Source: Desertivirga xinjiangensis
Lineage (GTDB): Bacteria; Bacteroidota; Bacteroidia; Sphingobacteriales; Sphingobacteriaceae
Length of the DNA: 64,000 nt
Direction of reading: 5' to 3'
Assembly: GCF_024436435.1 (NCBI RefSeq)
Contig: NZ_JAFMZP010000006.1
Coordinates: 186,001 to 250,000, forward strand
Position 1 is the stretch's first letter, and each line of letters opens with the position of its first letter. Below the pieces are notes generated by a model that saw only the letters and a list, made by a program, of their open reading frames with translations, made no database searches and had not been told where the DNA came from. Positions 36,479 through 45,185 of the stretch are shown here, piece after piece. Position numbers and translations under genes: made by a program.

Positions 36479-36500
36479 GCGCACGCGTGCCGCGTGTGCC
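36479..36500. repeat. GC-rich extragenic hairpin, copy 1
   Basis: The 22 bases here are the exact reverse complement of 43501-43522. The core is CACGCG-TGC-CGCGTG. It sits between the secDF terminator and the NADH dehydrogenase gene, in otherwise A/T-rich sequence. The rest of 36465-36693 shows nothing codable. Confidence 0.8.
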
Positions 36501-36693
36501 TATTGTGTGTTTCTATATGTCTTTGCCAATCCTCGCCCTTGCAAAACACCAACCATCCCGGTGCTTACTCATGACGGTTATTTGTAAAAATTTCCTTAAC
36601 CTTGCACCAAAATTCCGGGTCTCAAAAAAAGCTTCTCCTTTTGCCTAACATTTAGCTTAAAAATCCGGTTATGATATATATTGCACATATAAA

Positions 36694-37998
36694 ATGGAGA
36701 AAAATAGCCCTTCAGTAAATTTCCCTAAAATAGTTATAGTGGGTGGTGGCTTTGGTGGAATTCAGCTCGCTAAAAAATTACGTGATCAGGAAGTACAGAT
36801 CTTAATGCTCGACAGGCATAATTATCACACCTTCCAGCCCCTTTTGTACCAGGTTGCGACAGGCGGATTGGAAGCCGATTCTATCGCTTTTCCTTTAAGA
36901 AAAATCTTTAAAGGGCAGAAGAATTTCCTTTTCAGGAATGCAGAGGTGACATCTATTAATCCTGAAAGAAAAATCGTCACAACCAATATAGGAGACTATA
37001 GTTATGACTACCTGGTACTGGCTACGGGTTCGGATTCGAACTATTTCGGATCGCGGGAACTGGAGCATTTTACCATGCCCATGAAGACCATCCCTGAGGC
37101 TTTGAATTTGAGGAGTATGATCCTTCAGAACCTGGAAGAAGCCCTGATAGAAACCGATCCCGATGTAAAAAAAGGACTTTTGAACTTCGTTGTTGTGGGT
37201 GGTGGTCCTACCGGAGTTGAACTTTCGGGATCGTTATCTGAATTGAAAAGGCATGTCCTTAAAAAGGATTATCCGGAGCTTGATATCTCAGAGATCAACA
37301 TCTATCTAATCGAAGGCTCTCCTGTATTGCTTGGACCAATGTCTCCTCAGTCGCAACGCCACTCAAAAGAGTTTCTTATAGAGATGGGAGTAAACGTCAT
37401 TACCGGAGTTACTGTGACCTCTTACGACGGCCAGGTGATCAAGCTATCTAACAATACAGAGATCATCACCAAGAACGTATTGTGGTCGGCAGGCGTTAAG
37501 GGAGAGGTCCCTGAAGGTGTGCCAAAAGATAAAATTGTGAGGGGTGGACGGATTAAAGTTGACCAGTTCAACAGGATAGAGGGATATAAAGACATCTTTG
37601 CCATTGGCGATGTTGCTTCTATGCAAACCGAAGAATATCCTAACGGCCATCCGGGCGTGGCACCGGCCGCAGTTCAGCAGGGTAAACATCTGGCCAAAAA
37701 CTTTATTAAGGTGCTCAACAATGAACCTCCCGAACCGTTCAAATATTTTGACAAGGGATCGATGGCGACTATCGGCCGAAACAGAGCAGTGGTCGATCTT
37801 GGCAAGATCCGTTTCCAGGGGGTATTTGCCTGGTTTGTATGGATGTTTGTGCATTTGATGAGCCTTGTAGGCTTCAGAAATAAACTGGTGGTGCTTGTGA
37901 ACTGGATATGGAGTTATTTCAGCCTTGACAGGGGAACAAGATTGATCATTCGGAGATTTAACCGGGAATCTATGCGGGAGGATACTTCCGGTAAATAA
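36694..37998 (+). CDS. ndh: Type II NADH dehydrogenase (NDH-2-like flavoprotein)
   Basis: A 434-residue FAD enzyme that passes electrons from NADH to quinone without pumping protons. The FAD motif is IVIVGGGFGGIQLAKKL, and the NADH motif is VVVGGGPTGVELSGSL. FQPLLYQVATGGLEADSIA and the second FAD motif KDIFAIGDVASM are also present, and PAAVQQGKHLAKNF is characteristic. A C-terminal stretch (FAWFVWMFVHLMSLVGF) anchors it to the membrane. The start is ATG at 36694. It stands alone, with a hairpin terminator 80 bases downstream shared with the aldolase gene. Confidence 0.92.
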   Translation: MEKNSPSVNFPKIVIVGGGFGGIQLAKKLRDQEVQILMLDRHNYHTFQPLLYQVATGGLEADSIAFPLRKIFKGQKNFLFRNAEVTSINPERKIVTTNIGDYSYDYLVLATGSDSNYFGSRELEHFTMPMKTIPEALNLRSMILQNLEEALIETDPDVKKGLLNFVVVGGGPTGVELSGSLSELKRHVLKKDYPELDISEINIYLIEGSPVLLGPMSPQSQRHSKEFLIEMGVNVITGVTVTSYDGQVIKLSNNTEIITKNVLWSAGVKGEVPEGVPKDKIVRGGRIKVDQFNRIEGYKDIFAIGDVASMQTEEYPNGHPGVAPAAVQQGKHLAKNFIKVLNNEPPEPFKYFDKGSMATIGRNRAVVDLGKIRFQGVFAWFVWMFVHLMSLVGFRNKLVVLVNWIWSYFSLDRGTRLIIRRFNRESMREDTSGK

Positions 37999-38079
37999 TT
38001 GGGATTGAAACTCAAAAGTGCATAGAGGCACATATACTGTCCATAGAATTCCGAAGGGTTTCTATGGATTCATTTATAA

Positions 38080-38142
38080 AAAAAGAGTCTCTGCCTCGTT
38101 AAAGCGCCATTCTTAACGCTTAGCGAGTCAGAGACTCTTTTT
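38080..38142. terminator. Bidirectional terminator between ndh and fbaA
   Basis: AAAAAGAGTCTCTG (38080-38093) pairs with CAGAGACTCTTTTT (38129-38142), and inner arms CTCG/CGAG continue the stem. A-run and T-run flank it, so it works in both directions for two converging genes. A second small hairpin, CCATAGAA...TTCTATGG, lies at 38041-38067. Confidence 0.87.
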
Positions 38143-38205
38143 CATTGCTAAATCCGGAGAGCGCTACGCTAACTCTCGCGGACAGAAATAAGCAATCTTT
38201 CTTTC

Positions 38206-39285
38206 TTAAAGCTTAGAATTAACATCAAGGCAGTTTAAGTCCTCGAATGCTTTTGATAAGCGCTTAACAAAAGTTTCTTCTCCTTTACGCAACCAAACGC
38301 GTGGGTCGTAATATTTCTTATTGGGAGAATCAGCTCCTCCAGGATTACCGATTTGTCCTTGAAGATAATCTTTATTCGCTTCATAATAATCACGAATACC
38401 TTCCCAAAATGCCCATTGCATATCGGTATCAATATTCATTTTTATTGCACCATAAGAAATAGCTTCTCTGATCTCCTCCTGGGATGATCCGGAACCGCCG
38501 TGGAACACAAAGTTGATTGGTTTCTCTTCAGATAAACCAAGTTCCTTCTTAATATAATCCTGTGAATTTTTAAGGATCACCGGCTGAAGTTTTACATTCC
38601 CAGGTTTGTAAACACCATGGACATTACCGAAAGCGGCGGCAACAGTGAATCTGTGGCTTACGCTGCTTAATTCTTTGTAAGCATAGGCAACCTCTTCAGG
38701 CTGGGTATAAAGCTTAGAGCTGTCGACATCTGAATTATCAACACCGTCTTCTTCCCCTCCGGTTACACCTAATTCAATTTCAATTGTCATACCTAGAGCT
38801 TTCATACGCTCAAGGTATTTCTTGCTTATTTCAAGGTTTTCTTCTATGGATTCCTCAGAAAGGTCGAGCATATGCGAAGAAAACAATGGCTTACCAGTTT
38901 GCTGATGGAAACGCTCGCCATGAGCCAACAAGCCGTCTATCCATGGTAATAATTTCTTAGCGGCATGATCTGTATGAAGTATTACGGCAACACCGTAGTG
39001 CTCAGCCAATAAATGAACATGACGAGCAGCAGAAACTGCTCCTAAAATACATGCCTCAAGTTTAGAGTTATCTAATGTTTTTCCAGCATAAAACTGAGCG
39101 CCGCCATTAGATAACTGGATAATCACAGGAGAATTAACAGCTTTTGCTGTTTCCATCACTGCGTTAATGGAGTTAGTTCCAATAACATTTACTGCAGGCA
39201 AAGCAAACTGATGCTTTTTTGCTTGTTCAAATAGCTCCTGAACAGCATCCCCGTACAGTACGCCTTTGTAATTTTTTAAATTCAT
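38206..39285 (-). CDS. fbaA: Class II fructose-bisphosphate aldolase
   Basis: This zinc enzyme cleaves fructose-1,6-bisphosphate in glycolysis and runs in reverse in gluconeogenesis. It has 359 residues, close to E. coli FbaA. Metal and substrate motifs are [28 protein letters not shown], the glycine-rich [11 protein letters not shown] and [14 protein letters not shown]. The start is ATG at 39285, preceded by AGAGGA, one of the clearer ribosome-binding sites in the window; the open frame extends 28 codons further without a site. It is divergent from accD. Confidence 0.96.
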   Translation of the reverse strand: MNLKNYKGVLYGDAVQELFEQAKKHQFALPAVNVIGTNSINAVMETAKAVNSPVIIQLSNGGAQFYAGKTLDNSKLEACILGAVSAARHVHLLAEHYGVAVILHTDHAAKKLLPWIDGLLAHGERFHQQTGKPLFSSHMLDLSEESIEENLEISKKYLERMKALGMTIEIELGVTGGEEDGVDNSDVDSSKLYTQPEEVAYAYKELSSVSHRFTVAAAFGNVHGVYKPGNVKLQPVILKNSQDYIKKELGLSEEKPINFVFHGGSGSSQEEIREAISYGAIKMNIDTDMQWAFWEGIRDYYEANKDYLQGQIGNPGGADSPNKKYYDPRVWLRKGEETFVKRLSKAFEDLNCLDVNSKL

Positions 39286-39426
39286 TTTTATTTCCTCTTT
39301 ACAAAAGCCGAAAATAGAAATTTTAGTCCGAGTATAAATGATATAAATCAGAAATTTAAGTACATCCAAGAATATCGCCCCGGTTTCTCAAAAAATTCGT
39401 TTATTTGTACCGCTTATTTTAAAAAC

Positions 39427-40278
39427 ATGGCTTGGTTTAAAAGAGAGAAAAAAGGGATTATAACTTCTACGGAAGAAAAGAAAGAAGCACCGGATGGCAT
39501 CTGGAATAAATGCCCCCAATGCAAAAAGCCATTACACTATGCCGAGCAGGTAGAGCACAAATATGTTTGCCATTACTGCAGCTATCATTTAAGGGTCGGT
39601 TCAAAAGAATATTTTTCAATACTGTTCGACAATAACGAGTTCACGGAACTCTTTCCCGGTTTGCGTTCAGGAGACCCCCTGACATTTACCGATTCAAAAT
39701 CATATACTAAACGCCTTGAGGAAAGTTATGCTAAAACCGGCCTTACCGATGCTATTAGATCAGGTCATGGAAAGATAAACGGTATGGACCTGGTGATAGC
39801 TTGTATGGATTTTAGTTTTATCGGAGGTTCAATGGGTTCGGTAGTAGGCGAAAAAATCGCTCGTTCTATTGATTATTGTATTGAACATAAGATCCCCTTC
39901 CTGTTAATCTCGAAATCCGGCGGCGCCCGGATGATGGAGGCTGCATTTTCATTGATGCAGATGGCTAAAACCTCTGCGAAACTAGCCTTGTTATCGAAAG
40001 CTAAAATACCATACATTTCGCTAATGACTGATCCAACAACCGGTGGAGTTACAGCTTCATATGCTATGCTCGGGGATATTAACATAGCAGAACCTGGCGC
40101 TTTAATTGGTTTTGCAGGACCAAGGGTTATTAAAGAAACTATTAAGAAAGATCTTCCTAAAGGATTTCAAACTTCAGAGTTTGTTCTGGAGCATGGATTC
40201 CTTGATTTCATTGTAGATCGTAGACAAATGAAAGAGCGTCTTGCGTCCTTTATCAAAATGGTTTACTACAGGAATTAA
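39427..40278 (+). CDS. accD: Acetyl-CoA carboxylase carboxyltransferase subunit beta
   Basis: AccD with AccA carries out the carboxyl transfer that commits acetyl-CoA to fatty acid synthesis. The 283-residue protein has the N-terminal zinc ribbon (CPQC near residue 35 and CHYC near 55), the crotonase-like core with [37 protein letters not shown] and [15 protein letters not shown], and [12 protein letters not shown]. accA is not nearby. The promoter-like TTTATTTG lies 22 bases upstream of the start. It converges with a metallo-beta-lactamase-fold gene. Confidence 0.97.
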   Translation: MAWFKREKKGIITSTEEKKEAPDGIWNKCPQCKKPLHYAEQVEHKYVCHYCSYHLRVGSKEYFSILFDNNEFTELFPGLRSGDPLTFTDSKSYTKRLEESYAKTGLTDAIRSGHGKINGMDLVIACMDFSFIGGSMGSVVGEKIARSIDYCIEHKIPFLLISKSGGARMMEAAFSLMQMAKTSAKLALLSKAKIPYISLMTDPTTGGVTASYAMLGDINIAEPGALIGFAGPRVIKETIKKDLPKGFQTSEFVLEHGFLDFIVDRRQMKERLASFIKMVYYRN

Positions 40279-40312
40279 ATTTAATGCAACCTCTGACAGG
40301 ATAAATCTCTTG

Positions 40313-41221
40313 TCAGGGCTTGCTTACATCAGCGCTAAGCTCTTCATAAGCAGCCGTCAAACTTCGCTCTATCCCTGCCCCCTGCCATTGAATAGCTCCC
40401 GGAATTACTTTGGTTTTTAATATTTCTTCCAGAGATTTCCCGGCTTTTATCTCCGATTCGACATGAACTAACAACCGCGACAGATAGTTCTGGAATGCTT
40501 TCAGATCGTCGGCATCACCCGTTACTTTCTCGGGATTTAGAGCATGGCCAAAAACATATAAAGCGTCTTTATCGAAGGTCTTTAACGTACGATCCAACAC
40601 TTTAATCCAGCTGCGGATACTGGCACCACCTGGACGGTCTATAAATGGGAAACGACGATTAAATACAAGATCTCCAACGTGTATTATATTCGCTTCTGTA
40701 AAATGGATCAAAGCATCGCCATTAGTATGCCCAGGGCCAAAATAATATAATTTAATATTCTCATCTCCCACCCTAAGGTCCATATCATCTTTAAAAGTTT
40801 TCGATGGGAATAACATCTTATCTTCTGTTTTTTGCTCTTCTGCCACTCTCTTTAAATTCTTCAGAGCGTTATCATGTGCAATTACTTCTGAGACCAGTCC
40901 TTTAAATGCAATATTTCCAGACGTATGGTCACCGTGATGATGGGTATTGATCAGGCATTTGAAAGGCTTTTCCGACTGCTTCTTTAATTCGGATATTAAA
41001 TGACCTGCAGGCTCAGGGAATTGAGAATCGACCACTACTATACCCTCCTTATTTACGAGCCAGGCAATTGTTCCACCTTGTTCGGTAAAAATACCGACAT
41101 TTCTTCGAAGAAGCCTAAGGTTATAAGCCCTTTTAAAAAACTCAGAATAAGCATTATTCTGCAACAGTCCAAGAAGTCCGAGGGAGAGTCCTGCTGTTCT
41201 TATAAATTGTCTTCTTTCCAT
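40313..41221 (-). CDS. Exported metallo-beta-lactamase-fold hydrolase
   Basis: A 302-residue hydrolase with a twin-arginine-like signal (MERRQFIRTAGLSLGLLG), so it is probably folded before export to the periplasm. The di-zinc motif is INTHHHGDHTSGN, with a further GPGHTNGDALIHF and IHVGDLVF, and HALNPEK near the end. This pattern is that of the class-B-lactamase-like or quinoprotein-associated hydrolases. No beta-lactamase-specific Cys motif is present, so antibiotic hydrolysis should not be assumed. Substrate unknown. ATG at 41221 is the start. Confidence 0.85.
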   Translation of the reverse strand: MERRQFIRTAGLSLGLLGLLQNNAYSEFFKRAYNLRLLRRNVGIFTEQGGTIAWLVNKEGIVVVDSQFPEPAGHLISELKKQSEKPFKCLINTHHHGDHTSGNIAFKGLVSEVIAHDNALKNLKRVAEEQKTEDKMLFPSKTFKDDMDLRVGDENIKLYYFGPGHTNGDALIHFTEANIIHVGDLVFNRRFPFIDRPGGASIRSWIKVLDRTLKTFDKDALYVFGHALNPEKVTGDADDLKAFQNYLSRLLVHVESEIKAGKSLEEILKTKVIPGAIQWQGAGIERSLTAAYEELSADVSKP

Positions 41222-41292
41222 CTTGAAGCTGGGGGTTAAATCAAAAGAGGATATTCGAATTTAATTAAAATTATGAATATCCTCTAATTGCT

Positions 41293-41472
41293 TTATCGTC
41301 CGGTTTCATTACGCTTACCAAGGTTGTGATCCTTGGCGGTTGTATTGAAGTTGCTCCTCTTGTCAGGTTTCTTATTAGAAGCCTTTCTTTTGGGTGGATT
41401 AATTAAATCTTTTCCGGGAACATCAGAAGGAGTCTGGCCCGTATGATTATGCAAATCCTTTTTATCTTCCAT
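41293..41472 (-). CDS. Small basic hypothetical protein, 59 residues
   Basis: The protein runs from ATG 41472 and is rich in Lys, Arg, Asn and Pro, with no predicted fold and no membrane segment (MEDKKDLHNHTGQTPSDVPG at the start, LGKRNETGR at the end). It is probably disordered. The gene begins 10 bases after the stop of the Asp-rich gene on the same strand, so both are likely in one transcript. An upstream extension of the frame overlaps that gene and is less likely. I recognise no family. The opposite net charges of the neighbours suggest they might bind each other, which is inference. Confidence 0.6.
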   Translation of the reverse strand: MEDKKDLHNHTGQTPSDVPGKDLINPPKRKASNKKPDKRSNFNTTAKDHNLGKRNETGR

Positions 41473-41482
41473 TATATTTCTT

Positions 41483-42058
41483 TTAAATACCGCCGGTGCC
41501 CGGCTCATGGTCTGTCATACGCCCGGTTTGGCGTTCAGGGTGACGAACTTCAAAGTTGGGGTCCAGGCCTGCAGTAGTTGATCCTGTATCTTCATCATCG
41601 TCGCCATCCTCCAAATACGTATCCTCATCGTCGTCATCTGTCCATGTTTCATCGTCTTCGTCGGGATCAGGTACCACAGGAATCACATCAGGGTTTTCAA
41701 TTTCCTCCTCATCATCATCGAAGAGCTCATCGTCGTCAGCGTCCAGATCATCATCTTCATCGATTGAATTAATGGATTGCATATCAACAATCTCATCATC
41801 ATCTTCTTCTAAATCATCATCCAACAGTAAATCATCGTCGTCTTCGACGAGATCATCATCGTCTTCCCCGGGATTTATGTACATATCATCAATGTCGTCT
41901 TCGTCAACTTCATCCCCCAATGGAGTGACTTCGGTATTTTCGCCAAGATCGTCATTGCTATAGTCCAAATCATCGTCTTCTTCAGGCTCGTCTCTTGAAG
42001 GGTCTACTTTTACATATTCATCCTGAATAGATAAAAATTCGTCGCGAAATAATGTCAT
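41483..42058 (-). CDS. Highly acidic Asp/Glu-rich protein
   Basis: The 191-residue protein has 87 Asp or Glu residues (about 45 percent) and only about six Lys or Arg. The acidic mass lies between residues 22 and 165 as runs of D and E separated by short hydrophobic spacers. The ends are not acidic-only: MTLFRDEFLSIQDEYVKVDP at the start and FEVRHPERQTGRMTDHEPG near the end are more complex and may be the conserved parts. No signal peptide, fold or known family is evident. Calcium or cation binding, or mimicry of nucleic acid, are possible roles but unproven. Upstream lies an array of short hairpins. Confidence 0.7.
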   Translation of the reverse strand: MTLFRDEFLSIQDEYVKVDPSRDEPEEDDDLDYSNDDLGENTEVTPLGDEVDEDDIDDMYINPGEDDDDLVEDDDDLLLDDDLEEDDDEIVDMQSINSIDEDDDLDADDDELFDDDEEEIENPDVIPVVPDPDEDDETWTDDDDEDTYLEDGDDDEDTGSTTAGLDPNFEVRHPERQTGRMTDHEPGTGGI

Positions 42059-42170
42059 AGGTGTTTAGCTTTTAATCTATAAACACCCGGCCTTATACTC
42101 TTTGTTTTAAAATTATAGAAAATTTAACTGGTGTGCTGTCATCGGTTCACAGAACCTACGACAGGGGCTC

Positions 42171-42282
42171 GGAAATGTAATTTCCGAAGAGCAGGCAATT
42201 CTTCGAACAGCAGGAGCAGCAGGAAATGTAATTTCTGGAGAGCAGGGGATTTCGAGAGCGGAACGTAAGTTCTGAAGAGCAG
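42171..42282. repeat. Three degenerate hairpin units with a GAAGAGCAG-like tail
   Basis: Units start at 42171 (GGAAATGTAATTTCC then GAAGAGCAG), 42222 (GGAAATGTAATTTC then TGGAGAGCAG) and 42260 (GGAACGTAAGTTC then TGAAGAGCAG). Each is a small palindrome centred on GTA, followed by nearly the same tail. They fill the space between the cysteine desulfurase stop and the acidic gene start, with no coding frame. Confidence 0.7.
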
Positions 42283-42316
42283 ATCTCAGACATTCATCAA
42301 AAGCCTCTGGACAGAG

Positions 42317-43456
42317 CTAAATAAGAGATGAACTGATTTCTTTTAGCCTGGATACTGTGAAATCAATCTCTTCCCTGGTATTAAACTTACTAAAAGAAAA
42401 ACGGATTGCAGGGCGGTCAGGGTTTGCAACAATTCCCTCAAGCACATGCGAGCCGATATTGGTTCCTGAACTGCATGCGCTTCCTCCCGAACATGAGATC
42501 CCTGAGATATCCAGGTTAAACAATAGCATATCCGCCATCTCCATTACTGGAAATGAAACATTCAACACCGTATACAAACTTTTTTCGGGGCCGATCTCGC
42601 CATTGAATTCGACCCCTGGGACATCCTCTACGAGCCGGCTGATCATGTAAGATTTCAGTTCCTGGATATAAGCCTGATGCTGATCCATATCTCTGTAAGC
42701 GATTTCCAGGGCTTTGGCCAAACCAGCTATACCATACAGGTTCTCTGTCCCTCCCCTCATGTTTCTTTCCTGAGCTCCGCCATAGATCATCGGGTTAATT
42801 CTTATAGCAGGATTGACATACAAAAAACCTGTCCCTTTAGGACCATGGAACTTATGTGCAGCACAGGTGATAAAATGCACTTTTAACTTCCTCAGATCAT
42901 GGTGGTAGTGACCCATTGTCTGTACCGTATCACAATGATAGATTGCTCCGTATTGAGAACATAGCTCTCCAATAGCTTCTATGTCTGTAAGTGTTCCAAT
43001 CTCGTTATTAGCCTGCATCAAGGAAACAAAGCTTCGTTCATTGGTAGCAAGCAGATCCTGAAGATGCTCCATGTTGACATTGCCTTTAGCGTCAACTCCC
43101 ACGAAACTCAGGCTGATACTTCCAGCCTTCTCCAAGGCCTGCAGGGTATGCAATACCGCGTGGTGTTCAATCCGGGTGGTAATGGCATGCCGGATGCCAT
43201 GATCGACAATCGCCGATCTTATGGCCATATTATCGGCCTCTGTTCCTCCTGAAGTAAAAAATATCTCTGCCGGCGAAACTTTCAGAAGACCAGCTACGGT
43301 TTTGCGGGCTTTCTCGAGAACAGTCCGCGCCTCGCGTCCATGCGCATGTATTGACGAAGGGTTTCCAAAGTGGGTTTCCATCACATTGTACATTTCCTGT
43401 AAAACCTCATTATCAATAGGAGTTGTGGCTGCGTTATCGAGATAGATCCTGGGCAT
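42317..43456 (-). CDS. Cysteine desulfurase (NifS/IscS-like)
   Basis: A 379-residue PLP enzyme that takes sulfur from cysteine for iron-sulfur clusters or tRNA thiolation. It begins MPRIYLDNAATTPID, as expected, at ATG 43456; the frame extends upstream into a hairpin repeat but without reason. Other marks are TSGGTEADNMAI, MQANNEIGTL, the PLP lysine in CAAHKFHGPKGTGFLYV, and the sulfur-accepting Cys loop SCSGGSACSSGTN of group I enzymes. It is isolated from any isc or suf genes, so a tRNA-modification role is possible. A 13+6-bp hairpin lies 35 bases before the start. Confidence 0.94.
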   Translation of the reverse strand: MPRIYLDNAATTPIDNEVLQEMYNVMETHFGNPSSIHAHGREARTVLEKARKTVAGLLKVSPAEIFFTSGGTEADNMAIRSAIVDHGIRHAITTRIEHHAVLHTLQALEKAGSISLSFVGVDAKGNVNMEHLQDLLATNERSFVSLMQANNEIGTLTDIEAIGELCSQYGAIYHCDTVQTMGHYHHDLRKLKVHFITCAAHKFHGPKGTGFLYVNPAIRINPMIYGGAQERNMRGGTENLYGIAGLAKALEIAYRDMDQHQAYIQELKSYMISRLVEDVPGVEFNGEIGPEKSLYTVLNVSFPVMEMADMLLFNLDISGISCSGGSACSSGTNIGSHVLEGIVANPDRPAIRFSFSKFNTREEIDFTVSRLKEISSSLI

Positions 43457-43490
43457 TATATATGAATAAAAAAGACGTCCAACAAATTTT

Positions 43491-43533
43491 GCGGCTGGTT
43501 GGCACACGCGGCACGCGTGCGCCAACCAGCCGC
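43491..43533. repeat. GC-rich extragenic hairpin, copy 2 with extended stem
   Basis: GCGGCTGGTTGGC (43491-43503) pairs perfectly with GCCAACCAGCCGC (43521-43533). Inside, CACGCG and CGCGTG pair around the loop GCA. The whole makes about 19 bp with one mismatch. The inner 22 bases (43501-43522) are the reverse complement of copy 1. It lies just upstream of the cysteine desulfurase start. Confidence 0.82.
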
Positions 43534-43559
43534 AAACATACGTTAGCTAGCGTATAAAA

Positions 43560-43597
43560 CACAAAAGTTATGGCTAAATTAAGCCATAACTTTTGTG
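43560..43597. terminator. Terminator hairpin after glmM
   Basis: CACAAAAGTTATGGCT (43560-43575) is the exact complement of AGCCATAACTTTTGTG (43582-43597), a 16-bp stem with a 6-base loop. It lies 11 bases past the glmM stop on the minus strand. Confidence 0.82.
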
Positions 43598-43608
43598 GGT
43601 ATATGATA

Positions 43609-44991
43609 TTATTGTAATATTTCCTTAATATCAGCTATTATTTTGTTGGCAAGGCTGTCCGCCACCGTCTCGGAGCTGCCTTCTGAATATATACGGATAA
43701 TAGGTTCGGTATTAGACCTCCGCAGGTGTACCCATTGTTTGTCAAACTCGATCTTCAATCCGTCTATCGTAGAATACGGTTGATTCTTGTATTTTTCCTC
43801 TACTTTTTTCAGCAAGCCATCGATATCCATTTCCGGTGTAAGAGTGATCTTGTTTTTGGAAATGAAATAGTTAGGATATGAGCTTCGTAAAGCTGAAATG
43901 GTTTTGCCCGATTGAGCAAGATGCGTTAAAAACAAAGCTATGCCAACCAAAGCATCACGGCCATAGTGCAGTTCCGGGTAAATGATACCGCCATTACCCT
44001 CGCCTCCTATCACAGCCTTGTTTTCTTTCATCTTAGTAACAACGTTTACCTCTCCAACAGCAGAAGCGTTATATGTCTGACCGGCAAGTTCTGTTACATC
44101 ACGTAAAGCACGGGTCGAAGACAGGTTTGAAACGGTGTTTCCGGGCGTATTCTTCAGAACATAATCAGCCACAGCCACCAGGGTGTACTCCTCGCCAAAC
44201 ATAGTGCCATCTTCGCATACAAAACAAAGGCGGTCAACATCAGGGTCTACAGCAATTCCAAGGTCTGCCTTTTTGCTCAGCACCTCTTGTGAAAGGGCCA
44301 CAAGGTTTTCTGGCAGGGGTTCAGGATTATGAGGGAAATGACCGTCAGGTTTGCAGTAGAGTTCATAAACGGTTTCCACCCCTAATGCTTTCAGTAAAGC
44401 AGGAACATAGATGCCACCGCTGGAGTTTACGCAATCGATAGCCACTTTAAACTTCGCGTTGCGAACTGCCTCCACATTGACCAGCGGAAGTGCTAAGATC
44501 TTATCAATATGTTTCTGAAGGTAAGATTCGTTATAAGTAAGTGTACCTAAAGAGTTGACATCTGAAAATACGAGATCCGTATCTTCAGCCATTTCCAATA
44601 CTAACCTTCCATCGGCATCGTTTATAAATTCACCCTTTTCGTTCAACAGTTTCAGGGCATTCCATTGTTTTGGATTATGACTCGCAGTAATGATAATCCC
44701 CCCACCTGCGTTCTCGTCGGTCACGGCCACTTCCACAGTAGGTGTTGTCGAAAGGCCCAGGTCAACCACATCAATCCCGATACTTTGCAGGGTACCGGCT
44801 ACCAGATTACGAACCATCTCGCCCGATATCCGCGCATCGCGACCTATAACAATTTTGTTTTTACCACTATTGGCTACCACCCATTTTCCGAAAGCAGCCG
44901 TAAACTTGAGTATATCTGCCGGAGTAAGACCATCTCCTGGCTTTCCTCCAATGATTCCTCTTATACCTGATATTGATTTTATTAACGTCAC
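43609..44991 (-). CDS. glmM: Phosphoglucosamine mutase
   Basis: GlmM converts glucosamine-6-phosphate to glucosamine-1-phosphate for peptidoglycan and LPS. This 460-residue protein has the four-domain phosphohexomutase layout. It starts TLIKSISGIRGIIGG, then has the phosphoserine loop ITASHNPKQWNALK, metal loop DPDVDRLCF, substrate loop IGGEGNGG and the C-terminal LRRSNTEPIIRIY. The best start is GTG at 44991. A TTG further upstream (45039) is unlikely, because it falls exactly where the -33 promoter element would lie, with TACTTTTG as -7 box between. An isolated terminator follows. Confidence 0.92.
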   Translation of the reverse strand: MTLIKSISGIRGIIGGKPGDGLTPADILKFTAAFGKWVVANSGKNKIVIGRDARISGEMVRNLVAGTLQSIGIDVVDLGLSTTPTVEVAVTDENAGGGIIITASHNPKQWNALKLLNEKGEFINDADGRLVLEMAEDTDLVFSDVNSLGTLTYNESYLQKHIDKILALPLVNVEAVRNAKFKVAIDCVNSSGGIYVPALLKALGVETVYELYCKPDGHFPHNPEPLPENLVALSQEVLSKKADLGIAVDPDVDRLCFVCEDGTMFGEEYTLVAVADYVLKNTPGNTVSNLSSTRALRDVTELAGQTYNASAVGEVNVVTKMKENKAVIGGEGNGGIIYPELHYGRDALVGIALFLTHLAQSGKTISALRSSYPNYFISKNKITLTPEMDIDGLLKKVEEKYKNQPYSTIDGLKIEFDKQWVHLRRSNTEPIIRIYSEGSSETVADSLANKIIADIKEILQ

Positions 44992-45009
44992 TTTAATTTT
45001 TTTTATGCT

Positions 45010-45039
45010 CAAAAGTAAGAATAAAAGAAGAACGCTCAA
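45010..45039 (-). promoter_or_regulatory. Promoter of glmM
   Basis: On the minus strand, TTG at 45039-45037 (-33) and TACTTTTG at 45017-45010 (-7) are separated by 19 bases, matching the Bacteroidota TTG/TAnnTTTG promoter. The GTG start lies 18 bases beyond. Confidence 0.6.
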
Positions 45040-45070
45040 GTGGAAAGCACCAGAGAAATTCTTATTTGTC

Positions 45071-45078
45071 TATATTTG
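45071..45078 (+). promoter_or_regulatory. -7 box for the methyltransferase operon
   Basis: TATATTTG matches TAnnTTTG and lies 107 bases before the ATG at 45186. It is divergent from the glmM promoter, only about 50 bases away. Confidence 0.42.
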
Positions 45079-45185
45079 CAGGCCAAAGTCTTCCGGAGGT
45101 GAAGGCAGAGGGTTAATAAGGATGCATGACAGGCATTCCGTCGCTTTGCATTAACAAAACGATTCAATTAATTTATAAGATCTCT

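Noticed and set aside
37444-38031. Minus-strand frame over the end of the NADH dehydrogenase gene
   Set aside because: The dehydrogenase frame has the full set of FAD/NADH motifs and the terminator lies after it.
40293-40316. Possible terminator between accD and the hydrolase gene
   Set aside because: CTGACA/TGTCAG gives only a 6-bp stem with a long loop and no T-run.
41556-41963. Ser-rich open frame opposite the acidic gene
   Set aside because: It is the antisense image of Asp codons (GAT/GAC read as ATC/GTC or TCA/TCG), so its Ser runs are a by-product of the real gene.
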